In this document: piece by piece, positions 1-5,478 of the stretch
How the letters are laid out: every line of letters begins with the position of its first letter
Position numbering within the stretch: position 1 is the stretch's first letter
Assembly: GCA_002296975.1 (NCBI GenBank)
Contig: DBIS01000363.1
Location: 1 to 7,734 of the forward strand
Direction of reading: 5' to 3'
Length of the DNA: 7,734 nt
Origin: Deltaproteobacteria bacterium UBA796
Lineage (GTDB): Bacteria > Myxococcota_A > UBA796
Notes under the pieces: generated by a model
Told to the model about the DNA's origin: nothing
Database searches by the model: none
Seen by the model: the letters and a program-made list of their open reading frames with translations, nothing else
Program-made: the position numbers and the translations under genes

Positions 1-761
1 CGCCCATGTCCGAAGGCGAATGGACCGTGGTGGTGTCTGCTGTCGACGGTAGCGGTGTGTACCAAGCAGAATCCGAGATTTGCTACAGCATCCAAAGCAA
101 AGATGATGACGACCTTGAATACGGCGAGGTCAATATTCGTCTGGTTTACGCGGAGGGCGTGGGCGAAATGGAAGCGGTGACCGAGGCGATAAACGCAGCA
201 ATTTTGGTGTGGGAAGACATCTGGGCGCCCATGAACTTGCTTCCCGTGGTGCGGATAGAGAATGGCGATTTCTCAAAAGACGTGCCCTATGCCGGAGATG
301 GCTCAGAAGACATTTACGACCTCACCTTGGACTCTTTTGAAGATGAAATCACCATGATGGTGGGCGAAACCATCGATGGGTCGACCTCGTATTTGGGGGT
401 CGCAGGTGGGATTCCTGGCACCTTGACCGCCAATAGCCGCTCGGCTGTGGTGATGAGTTGGCTCGCTGGCGCAGGTTCAGACGGAGTGTTTTCGCCTTTG
501 GAGATCAACATCTTGGGTGAGACGATGGCCCATGAAATCGGTCACTTTATGGGCTTGTTTCACCCGGTTGAGCAAACTTGGGCGATGTGGGACGCATGCG
601 ATGACACCCCCAATTGCAGCTCGGAGTCTGAGTGCGACACCCAGCTTGGCACCAACCTGATGTACCCCTCACCGGTGTGCGATGTGAGTACATGTCTCAC
701 CCAGGACGCACTCTCCAATATTCAGACTGAAATTCTTCAGCGATATACCGGCACACTTTAG
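1..761 (+). CDS. Secreted zinc metalloprotease (metzincin, M43/pappalysin-like), 5' partial
   Basis: This is the C-terminal part of a zinc-dependent endopeptidase, probably exported. The frame is open to the window edge, and the first ATG (6) starts in the middle of a beta-rich, Ig- or PPC-like stretch (EWTVVVSAVDGSG), so the true start lies upstream. Numbering from that ATG, an acidic linker (DDDD, 33-36) precedes the catalytic domain. The zinc site HEIGHFMGLFH (176-186) gives the complete HExxHxxGxxH motif, with ligands His176, His180 and His186 and catalytic Glu177. A Met-turn NLMYP (Met219) follows, as expected for metzincins. Five cysteines (198, 204, 210, 225, 230) near the C-terminus suggest disulfides and therefore an extracytoplasmic location. 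The motif and Met-turn are seen directly. The family choice M43 over other metzincins is inference, and the substrate is unknown. The stop TAG overlaps the Shine-Dalgarno of the next gene, which suggests co-transcription. Confidence 0.85.
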   Translation, partial: PMSEGEWTVVVSAVDGSGVYQAESEICYSIQSKDDDDLEYGEVNIRLVYAEGVGEMEAVTEAINAAILVWEDIWAPMNLLPVVRIENGDFSKDVPYAGDGSEDIYDLTLDSFEDEITMMVGETIDGSTSYLGVAGGIPGTLTANSRSAVVMSWLAGAGSDGVFSPLEINILGETMAHEIGHFMGLFHPVEQTWAMWDACDDTPNCSSESECDTQLGTNLMYPSPVCDVSTCLTQDALSNIQTEILQRYTGTL

Positions 762-770
762 GAGATATCG

Positions 771-1262
771 ATGATAGCCATGTTGATGATGTTTGCAGGT
801 CTCGCGGTTGCGACCAAGCCCATGCCGCCGGCAAAACCCTCTGCCTCGCAGATGGCGCTGTATAAGGCGATGAAAGTCCGCGACCCCGTGCCCAATTGTG
901 AGGCCTTGTCGGCCCTTAGCGAGGATATCGCGAACGATTTTGTTTGGTTGGTCGACAATATCCAGCGGCCGCCCTGGGTGGGTGTGCGGGCCGCGCAGTG
1001 TGTGCTTATGTCCCATGCCGAGGCCAAGGCTGAGCTTATCGAGGCGTGGATGACCGACCCCCTGAAGATGGGCGTGGCCATTCTAGCCTTGGGTCACCTT
1101 GATGAACTCCCCGAGCCTTTGGCTGCACGGTTGGCAAAAGCGGCGTTGAGCGGACATTTGGCTGATAAAGCCGGACGCAGATTGCAAGACTCCGTCCATC
1201 CGTCGATTCAGGATTTGATCCTAAAGCGACCAAGTCCTGAACCCCCACCCGTCTCCGAGTAA
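771..1262 (+). CDS. Small exported helical (HEAT-like) protein, hypothetical
   Basis: I do not recognise a named family. The 163-residue product starts with a short hydrophobic stretch (MIAMLMMFAGLAVA) that looks like a signal peptide without a strong basic n-region. A Pro-rich patch (PMPPAKPS) follows. The remainder is alanine- and leucine-rich amphipathic helices, such as ALSEDIANDFVWLV and ILALGHLDELPEPLAARLAKAAL, resembling HEAT or armadillo-type repeats. Two cysteines (in PNCEAL and AAQCVL) could form a periplasmic disulfide. The C-terminus is Pro-rich (PSPEPPPVSE). The start is well supported: AGGAG at 760-764 lies 6 bases before ATG 771, and it overlaps the stop codon of the metalloprotease gene. 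The next gene begins 5 bases after this stop, so the three genes are probably one operon. Function is unknown; HEAT-like folds usually mediate protein contacts. Confidence 0.75.
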   Translation: MIAMLMMFAGLAVATKPMPPAKPSASQMALYKAMKVRDPVPNCEALSALSEDIANDFVWLVDNIQRPPWVGVRAAQCVLMSHAEAKAELIEAWMTDPLKMGVAILALGHLDELPEPLAARLAKAALSGHLADKAGRRLQDSVHPSIQDLILKRPSPEPPPVSE

Positions 1263-1267
1263 ACCCT

Positions 1268-2557
1268 ATGGCAGACGCGCAGCTAAAGCGCTCATTGGGC
1301 TTGGCGACCGTTGTAAGCTTGGGCATCAACGGTGTCATCGGCCAAGGCATCTTCTTATTGCCTGGAAAAGCGGCGGGCATGATGGGCCCTGCGGCGGGGG
1401 TCGCTTTGGCCTTGGGCGGCCTACTCTGCTTTTTGATCGCCTTGTGTTTCGCTGAGGTTTCGACCCGCTTTGATGCGACGGGCGGCGCTTATGTGTATGC
1501 CCGCGAGGCTTTTGGGGACTTTGTGGGCTTTGAGGTTGGGTGGATGACCTGCTGTGTGGGCATCATCTCTTGGGCCGCTTTGTCGAATGGGTTCACCTTG
1601 GTTTTGGGGCATTTTATACCTGAGGTTTCCGACGGGTGGCTTCAGGCGGTGGTGGCGGTGGCGGTCATCACCATGCTCAGTGCGGTCAACTGGATGGGCG
1701 CCAGATGGGGTGCGGCGGTGGTGAAGTTTTTCACGGTCGCAAAGCTTGTCCCGCTCACTGTCTTTATTGTGGTGGGGCTGTTCTTTATCGAGCCCACGAA
1801 TTTTGAGCCGTTTGCACCGATGGGAACGGCACCGTTGGCCGAAACAACCATGCTGCTGCTCTATGCGTATGCGGGCTTTGAGACGCTGGTGGTGCCTGCG
1901 GGTGAGATGGAAAACCCCCAAAAAAATGTTCCCCGAGCGCTGTTTATTGTGATGACTTTGGTCACGGTGATCTACATGGGCATCTTTGGTGTGGCTGTGG
2001 GCACTTTTGGGGGTATCGCTGGGCACCCAAACCCGGTTGCTGCGGCCTCTGCGGCCTTTATGGGGCCGGTCGGCGGCACCTTGATCGCTGTGGGCATTTG
2101 TTTGAGTGTGTTTGGGACCAACTCTGGGTCTGCCTTGGTGACGCCTCGACGGTTTTTTGCCCTTGCAGAGCGTGGGGACCTGCCACCGGTGCTCTCACAA
2201 ACCGACCTCAAAACCGGCGCGCCAAGGGCGGCGATATTGCTCACCTGGGCTTTGAGTGTTGGTCTGTCCTTGTCGGGATCTTTTGTGGAGCTCGCGGTCT
2301 TGGGGGTGGTGGCGCGCTTTGCCCAATACATTCCGACTTGCATCGCCGTTTTGGTCTTTCGTCGTAAGGGTCCGTCCTCGGGCTTTATTGTTCCGGGTGG
2401 GGCGGTCATCCCGGTTGTGACCATTTTGATGTGTGTGGGCTTGTTGGCCGCCACAGACCCTTCTCGCCTGATCAAGGGGGCGGCGGCATTGGCCTTGGGT
2501 GTGCCTTTGTACTTTTTGTCGCGGCATGCGGGATGGGCCTCCAAACTCAAGGCCTGA
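1268..2557 (+). CDS. APC-superfamily amino-acid permease
   Basis: This is an inner-membrane secondary transporter of the amino acid-polyamine-organocation superfamily, 429 residues, the normal length for the family. The TM1 signature GINGVIGQGIF (19-29) is the unwound G-x-G-x-GIF substrate and ion-binding segment. The family loop after TM6 is clear: GFETLVVPAGEMENPQKN (203-220), then VPRAL. About twelve hydrophobic segments are visible, roughly at 12-32, 42-64, 86-112, 124-142, 150-174, 192-212, 224-250, 266-286, 321-338, 342-364, 378-396 and 402-418. The substrate cannot be set from sequence; a neutral amino acid is the default guess. ATG 1268 starts 5 bases after the preceding stop with no strong Shine-Dalgarno, consistent with translational coupling. 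Codon use (many TTG, GTG and TTT) matches the two upstream genes and differs from the mscS-type gene further right. Confidence 0.93.
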   Translation: MADAQLKRSLGLATVVSLGINGVIGQGIFLLPGKAAGMMGPAAGVALALGGLLCFLIALCFAEVSTRFDATGGAYVYAREAFGDFVGFEVGWMTCCVGIISWAALSNGFTLVLGHFIPEVSDGWLQAVVAVAVITMLSAVNWMGARWGAAVVKFFTVAKLVPLTVFIVVGLFFIEPTNFEPFAPMGTAPLAETTMLLLYAYAGFETLVVPAGEMENPQKNVPRALFIVMTLVTVIYMGIFGVAVGTFGGIAGHPNPVAAASAAFMGPVGGTLIAVGICLSVFGTNSGSALVTPRRFFALAERGDLPPVLSQTDLKTGAPRAAILLTWALSVGLSLSGSFVELAVLGVVARFAQYIPTCIAVLVFRRKGPSSGFIVPGGAVIPVVTILMCVGLLAATDPSRLIKGAAALALGVPLYFLSRHAGWASKLKA

Positions 2558-2673
2558 TGGGTAGCGAGGCGGGGGGATGGAAAAGATGAAAAAGCCCAGT
2601 TTCCATGGCTCATGTTGTCGGTGGTGATGTGGATCTTGGTGCGCCGAGAGCGGATCAACCCCGATTGAGTGAC

Positions 2674-2701
2674 TTGACGTTGCCCGGGGCCGCGATACAT
2701 A
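2674..2701 (+). promoter_or_regulatory. Probable sigma-70 promoter of tRNA-Asn
   Basis: A good -35 box TTGACG (2674-2679) is followed after 16 bases by a weak -10 TACATA (2696-2701). Transcription would start around 2707, just before the mature tRNA 5' end at 2713. The -35 box and position are convincing, the -10 box is poor. The rest of 2558-2712 shows no gene. It contains only a weak inverted repeat, ATGGAAA (2577-2583) with TTTCCAT (2600-2606), without a T-tract. Confidence 0.45.
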
Positions 2702-2712
2702 CGGGGTCGCAT

Positions 2713-2789
2713 TCCCGCTTAGCTCAGCTGGTTAGAGCATCTGACTGTTAATCAGAGGGTCCGCAGTTCAAGTCTGCGAGTGGGAGCCA
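2713..2789 (+). tRNA. tRNA-Asn (anticodon GTT)
   Basis: A complete cloverleaf with encoded CCA. Acceptor TCCCGCT (2713-2719) pairs with AGTGGGA (2779-2785), with one G-T wobble. The D stem is GCTC (2722-2725) with GAGC (2735-2738). The anticodon stem is TCTGA (2740-2744) with TCAGA (2752-2756), around loop CTGTTAA with anticodon GTT at 2747-2749. The variable loop is GGGTC. The T stem is CGCAG (2762-2766) with CTGCG (2774-2778), around loop TTCAAGT. The discriminator is G2786 and CCA is 2787-2789. Both flanking protein genes point toward it: the permease ends upstream and the - strand channel gene ends downstream. tRNA 3' ends are common integration sites, and the gene content changes character after this one. 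Confidence 0.97.
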
Positions 2790-2796
2790 TTTAATA

Positions 2797-2823
2797 AAGT
2801 CGTCTCTCGGGGCGGCTTTTTTT
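2797..2823 (+). terminator. Intrinsic terminator of tRNA-Asn
   Basis: An 8-bp stem AAGTCGTC (2797-2804) with GGCGGCTT (2811-2818), containing two wobble pairs, closes a 6-base loop and runs into seven T residues (2817-2823), immediately downstream of the tRNA. Confidence 0.85.
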
Positions 2824-2874
2824 GTGTCTCCCGTGGGCGAAAGCTGAGCGAAGTCGGACGACGGGCAGATCTCG

Positions 2875-2921
2875 GAACGAGCCGTTCTTCGGGGCAGTTT
2901 TGTTGTTGATGAGAGATCAAC
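2875..2921. other. Hairpins between tRNA-Asn terminator and the channel gene 3' end
   Basis: Two small perfect hairpins lie in the otherwise empty 2824-2947 gap: GAACG-AGC-CGTTC (2875-2887) and GTTGAT-GAGAG-ATCAAC (2905-2921). The stretch around 2880-2901 (CGTTCTTCGGGGCAGTTTT) also resembles the terminator at 2797-2823 but no longer forms a proper stem, as if it were a decayed second copy. The 2905-2921 hairpin could serve the - strand gene ending at 2948, but it lacks a T-tract. Function is not established. Confidence 0.3.
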
Positions 2922-2947
2922 CGTGCGGCTGAGGTCACACTCCGGCG

Positions 2948-4213
2948 TCAGTCCGCTGCGGACTGAGGCGCACTCTCCTGAACCCGTGCACCCGCGTTTC
3001 CGATCCGCTGATAGATACGCAGGTCAAACTGGGACACCACCGCCAGCAGATGGTCGAAGATGTCCGCCTGAATGCCCTCGTAGGCCACCCAGTCCTGGTC
3101 GGAACTGAACACGTAGATCTGGAGCGGGAGCCCGTGCTCGGTCGGCGCCAGCTGTCGCACCAGGAAGGTCAGCCCCGGATGGATCTTGGGGTGATTCCGG
3201 AGATAGGCCACAACATAGGCGCGGAAGGTCCCAACATTGGTCAGCTGCCTGGGATGCAGTGAGGTCGCGGCTTCCCCCTCGTGTTCGGCGGTCCACGCAT
3301 CGAGTTCCGTCCGCTTCTCCCCGAGATAGTCGGCCATGTAGTGAATCTGCGCCAGCCGCTCCAACATCGCGTCATCGCAGAACCGGATCGAGCTGATATC
3401 GATGTGGAGAGACCGCTTGATCCGCCGCCCGCCCGACTCCGACATCCCCCGCCAGTTCTTGAATGACTCGGAGATCAAGGCGTAGGTCGGAATGGTGGTG
3501 ATGGTCTTGTCGAAATTCTGGACCTTCACCGTGGTCAGTGCCACCTCCATCACGTCGCCATCGGCACCGTACTTGGGCATCTCGATCCAGTCACCGGGGG
3601 TCACCATCTGGTTGGCCGACAGCTGGATGCCCGCCACAAGTCCGAGAATGGGGTCCTTGAAAACCAGCATCAGGACCGCGGTCATCGCGCCGAGGCCGCT
3701 GAACAGCAGCGCCGGAGACTTGCCGATGACCACCGAGAGCGCGCCGATGAACGCCAGCCCGTACAGCAACAGCTTTGCGACCTGTAGGAAGCTCGTCAGT
3801 GGCAGCCGTTGGCCGAGCTGGGAGGCTTTCAGGATGTCGACTGTGGCGTTGAGCACCCCGTCGGCCACCCCGACGACGACGGCGACCATGTAGAGCAGAC
3901 AAGCGGCCGTCACGAACGAAGTCGCCGACGTGTCCGTCCCGAGCACCGCAGGCGTGAAGAAGTTGATCACCGCCGCCGGCGCGATGTGTGCGAACCGATG
4001 AAAGACTCGGCGTTGAATCAACACGTCGTCCCAGTGGGTCTGGGTACGACCTGCCAGACCGATCACGGCACGCAGAACCAGTCGTTTCGCCACGAGGTTG
4101 GCGAACACCGCAAGGAAGACCACCACCAGGAACCCCGTGGCGGTCGTCGCCATCGCTGCAAACCCAGTTGTGAGACCCTGACCGACGAGCCAAGTCTTGT
4201 AGACATCCAACAT
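2948..4213 (-). CDS. ybdG: MscS-family mechanosensitive channel, YbdG type
   Basis: An inner-membrane channel relieving turgor on osmotic downshock, closest to E. coli YbdG (a miniconductance channel of about 415 residues). With the start at 4213 it has 421 residues. Numbering from that start, hydrophobic helices lie at about 24-44, 72-92, 99-122 and 143-167. The pore-lining helix rich in Gly and Ala (SGLGAMTAVLMLVFKDPILG, 172-191) is followed by the MscS beta domain, GIQLSANQMVTPGDWIEMP (195-213). The stretch ISESFKNWRG (247-256), the GGRRIKRS that follows, and a C-terminal domain with YEGIQADIFDHLLAV are typical of the YbdG subgroup. The start at 4213 is preferred because GAGGG lies 5 bases upstream. 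An in-frame ATG at 4243 would add ten residues (MTARRAMRDH) with a poorer ribosome site. Codons end mostly in G or C (GTC, ATC, CTG), unlike the 1-2557 genes, which may indicate different ancestry. Confidence 0.93.
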   Translation of the reverse strand: MLDVYKTWLVGQGLTTGFAAMATTATGFLVVVFLAVFANLVAKRLVLRAVIGLAGRTQTHWDDVLIQRRVFHRFAHIAPAAVINFFTPAVLGTDTSATSFVTAACLLYMVAVVVGVADGVLNATVDILKASQLGQRLPLTSFLQVAKLLLYGLAFIGALSVVIGKSPALLFSGLGAMTAVLMLVFKDPILGLVAGIQLSANQMVTPGDWIEMPKYGADGDVMEVALTTVKVQNFDKTITTIPTYALISESFKNWRGMSESGGRRIKRSLHIDISSIRFCDDAMLERLAQIHYMADYLGEKRTELDAWTAEHEGEAATSLHPRQLTNVGTFRAYVVAYLRNHPKIHPGLTFLVRQLAPTEHGLPLQIYVFSSDQDWVAYEGIQADIFDHLLAVVSQFDLRIYQRIGNAGARVQESAPQSAAD

Positions 4214-4361
4214 GTGGTCCCTCATTGCCCGACGCGCTGTCATGCCCCAGGACGGTGCATCGTATAGCCCATAGCGACATGCGGGGTCCTCGGATCAAGT
4301 ATTTCCAGCCGCTGCAGCCGTCTCGGGCCCTGTTGGGCATCAGCGGGCTTGTCGGCCGCTC

Positions 4362-5084
4362 GTGTGTTTGGGACTCCGAGGTGGTTTCCTATCCTTTGAC
4401 GACCCCAGGCAGTTTGATTCGATTGGCAAGGCGATCCGGCATCTTGGGTTTCTTGCTTTCCTGATCGCTATGGCCGTCCTCAATCCAGATCAGGAAGCCT
4501 TCAAGGAGTCCATTGAGAGCTGGCATCAGAGTGGTTTCATGGAGGCCTTTAGGGGAGGCATCTCCGCGCAGTCCAAAGAGGGCTACATCACCAATTATGG
4601 ATGTATGAAATACTATCTTATTAAAGGTGGGGCGCCCCAATCCGAGGTGGATGAGGTGTGGCCAAGGCTGGACAAAGTGGCCAAGGTCACATTGCTTGAC
4701 GAGATGGTTGATGGGCTGCGAGGGGTCATATCATTCAAGGTTCGAAAGAATTTTGTGTTCTTCTCCCTTGCTTTTCACAACACATCCCCCGAGTTTTGGG
4801 GAAACTACGAGGAAAATCAGCCAGGTGCTCTCTTTACGGTTGGTGTGCTGGGCCAGGTTGTCGGCCCATTTTCCCTGCGTCAGCCATCCCACACCACACA
4901 CCCGAACAAACCGAAACACCCCGCCACAGACCCGCCCACTCCTGCACTCAGCCGCCCATTTCAGGCGGGTGTAGAGCGCTCAGCCGCTATTGCCTGCTAC
5001 CTGTCGCAGTACGTGCAGTTGTTCCACGAGCAGCCGATGGTTGCTTGCAGAATGTACCTGTGGGCCTCGGAGGGAGGCCGATAG
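4362..5084 (+). CDS. DUF4359-like membrane-anchored protein, probably disrupted at both ends
   Basis: The plausible part is residues ~21-169 of this 240-codon frame. A single hydrophobic helix (HLGFLAFLIAMAVL, 27-40) is followed directly by NPDQEAFKESI (41-51), and later by RKNFVFFSLAF (128-138) and FTVGVLGQVVGP (158-169). A TM helix, NP-x-x-E-x-F, then R-x-N-[YF]-x-x-FS and T-[IV]-G-x-LG near the end is the pattern I recall for DUF4359 proteins, of unknown function. That assignment is from memory and tentative. No ATG or ribosome site precedes the helix: the only in-frame upstream starts are GTG 4362 and TTG 4368, and the first in-frame ATG (4470) is inside the helix. A repeat-like sequence overlaps the 5' end. 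After residue ~170 the frame passes through Pro/Thr-rich sequence and then runs antisense to a radical SAM fragment, so the last ~65 residues are unlikely to be native. Probably a decaying or rearranged gene. Confidence 0.45.
   Translation: MCLGLRGGFLSFDDPRQFDSIGKAIRHLGFLAFLIAMAVLNPDQEAFKESIESWHQSGFMEAFRGGISAQSKEGYITNYGCMKYYLIKGGAPQSEVDEVWPRLDKVAKVTLLDEMVDGLRGVISFKVRKNFVFFSLAFHNTSPEFWGNYEENQPGALFTVGVLGQVVGPFSLRQPSHTTHPNKPKHPATDPPTPALSRPFQAGVERSAAIACYLSQYVQLFHEQPMVACRMYLWASEGGR
4366..4396 (+). repeat. Diverged bipartite copy of the 34-bp repeat
   Basis: GTTTGGGACT (4366-4375) matches GTTTTGGACT of the main repeat at 9 of 10 bases, and GTTTCCTATCCTT (4384-4396) matches 13 of 13. The spacer between the halves is 8 bases here and 3 in the exact copies. 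Homology stops after 4396. Its position at the uncertain 5' end of the DUF4359-like frame is notable. Confidence 0.5.
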
Positions 5085-5104
5085 AGCTTGCCGACGTAGC
5101 GCAT
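4997..5104 (-). pseudogene. N-terminal fragment of a radical SAM enzyme
   Basis: A 35-codon reading frame beginning at ATG 5104 encodes MRYVGKLYRPPSEAHRY followed by ILQATIGCSWNNCTYCD, then R and a stop. The beginning MRY-x-G-x-LYRPPSEA and ATIGC-x-x-N-x-CTYC is a pattern I know from a family of about 300-residue bacterial radical SAM proteins. Cys25, Cys30 and Cys33 would ligate the 4Fe-4S cluster; the spacing is C-x4-C-x2-C. The family normally continues after this point; here the match stops at Asp34 (about position 5003) and a stop follows two codons later. The fragment has lost the rest of the barrel and cannot be active. It lies antisense to the tail of the 4362-5084 frame, which argues that the tail is not coding. 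The 5' neighbour on the same strand is another gene's 3' end (5154-5348), the arrangement of two adjacent operon genes. Confidence 0.75.
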
Positions 5105-5153
5105 GGTGATTTGGTTCTAATTCCTTCTGGTTGATGGTGTTCCCACGTGTGTC

Positions 5154-5348
5154 TCACAACTTCAACGTCGAGAGCGAGGAACGTAAGAGATCCTCTCTCG
5201 AGTCCGAGCGGTCCACCATGGAGTCGGTCGGGACAGCTGTGGCTGGGGGCTGATTTGGGGCTGCTTGGCGCTTGTTTTCGGTCGAAACCAGGCGGCTTGA
5301 GCTGTCGAAGTCGGCCGTGAACCGCAGTTTGCGCGCTAGGATGCGCCT
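5154..5348 (-). pseudogene. C-terminal remnant of an unidentified gene
   Basis: A start-less frame of 64 codons ends at TGA (5154-5156). It reads RRILARKLRFTADFDSSS, then a Pro/Ala-rich low-complexity stretch (QAAPNQPPATAVPTD), then DSREDLLRSSLSTLKL at the C-terminus. Third codon positions are mostly G or C, and the pattern of a folded end, disordered linker and short amphipathic tail is protein-like. I do not recognise the family. No start codon exists before an internal ATG, and a stop lies in frame at 5349-5351, only two bases from the 34-bp repeat that begins at 5354. The gene body therefore seems to have been cut off close to the repeat. The fragment ends 49 bases before the radical SAM start, so both probably come from the same former operon. 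Confidence that it is a true remnant is moderate. Confidence 0.45.
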
Positions 5349-5353
5349 TCAAG

Positions 5354-5387
5354 CAGGCTCGGTTTTGGACTAATGTTTCCTATCCTT
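5354..5387 (+). repeat. 34-bp direct repeat, copy 1
   Basis: Starts CAGGCTCGGTTTTGGAC and ends GTTTCCTATCCTT. It is identical over all 34 bases to 7701-7734, same orientation, with the copies 2347 bases apart. The left edge is sharp, since the preceding bases differ completely between copies. The right edge is unknown because the window ends inside copy 2. It contains TGGAC (5366-5370), which can pair with GTCCA (5390-5394), and its last bases form one arm of the hairpin at 5380-5439. Confidence 0.9.
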
Positions 5388-5439
5388 GGGTCCAGTGCGC
5401 GGGTGCGAGGACTTCGTGGTCTTCGCCCGCGTAGGATAG
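5380..5439 (+). other. Long imperfect hairpin overlapping repeat copy 1
   Basis: CTATCCT (5380-5386) is complementary to AGGATAG (5433-5439). Inside it, CGCGG (5398-5402) pairs with CCGCG (5427-5431), and after a 2-base bulge GCGAGGAC (5405-5412) pairs with GTCTTCGC (5419-5426), with one wobble, around loop TTCGTG. This makes about 20 pairs with an asymmetric internal loop, 40 bases upstream of the SGNH hydrolase start. It could be a 5' UTR structure, a recombination-site fold or a protein-binding site. There is no T-tract, so it is not an ordinary terminator. Confidence 0.5.
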
Positions 5440-5478
5440 TGGCGAGACCACCCGAGAATGATGCGCTAAGCTGCTCCT

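Noticed and set aside
1421..2712. Long - strand frames antisense to the permease
   Set aside because: Full of His, Arg and Thr with no motif. The permease on the + strand is unambiguous.
3591..4340. 249-codon - strand frame, and several + strand frames over 3050-4267
   Set aside because: These are shadows of the mscS-type gene, rich in Arg, Gly and Pro as expected from frame-shifted GC-rich codons.
5134..5253. Short + strand frame MVFPRVSHNFNVESEE...
   Set aside because: It is antisense to the better-supported 5154-5348 remnant and has no ribosome site.
5297..5342. Promoter with -10 TAGGAT (5337-5342) before the repeat
   Set aside because: The -10 looks good, but the nearest TTGA-type -35 (5297-5302) is 34 bases away, and the bases fall inside the coding remnant of 5154-5348 on the other strand.
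5354..5478. Integron attC (59-base element) as explanation of the repeat and hairpin
   Set aside because: The expected RYYYAAC and GTTRRRY core boxes are not present in the repeat or at the hairpin ends, and no integron integrase is in the window.
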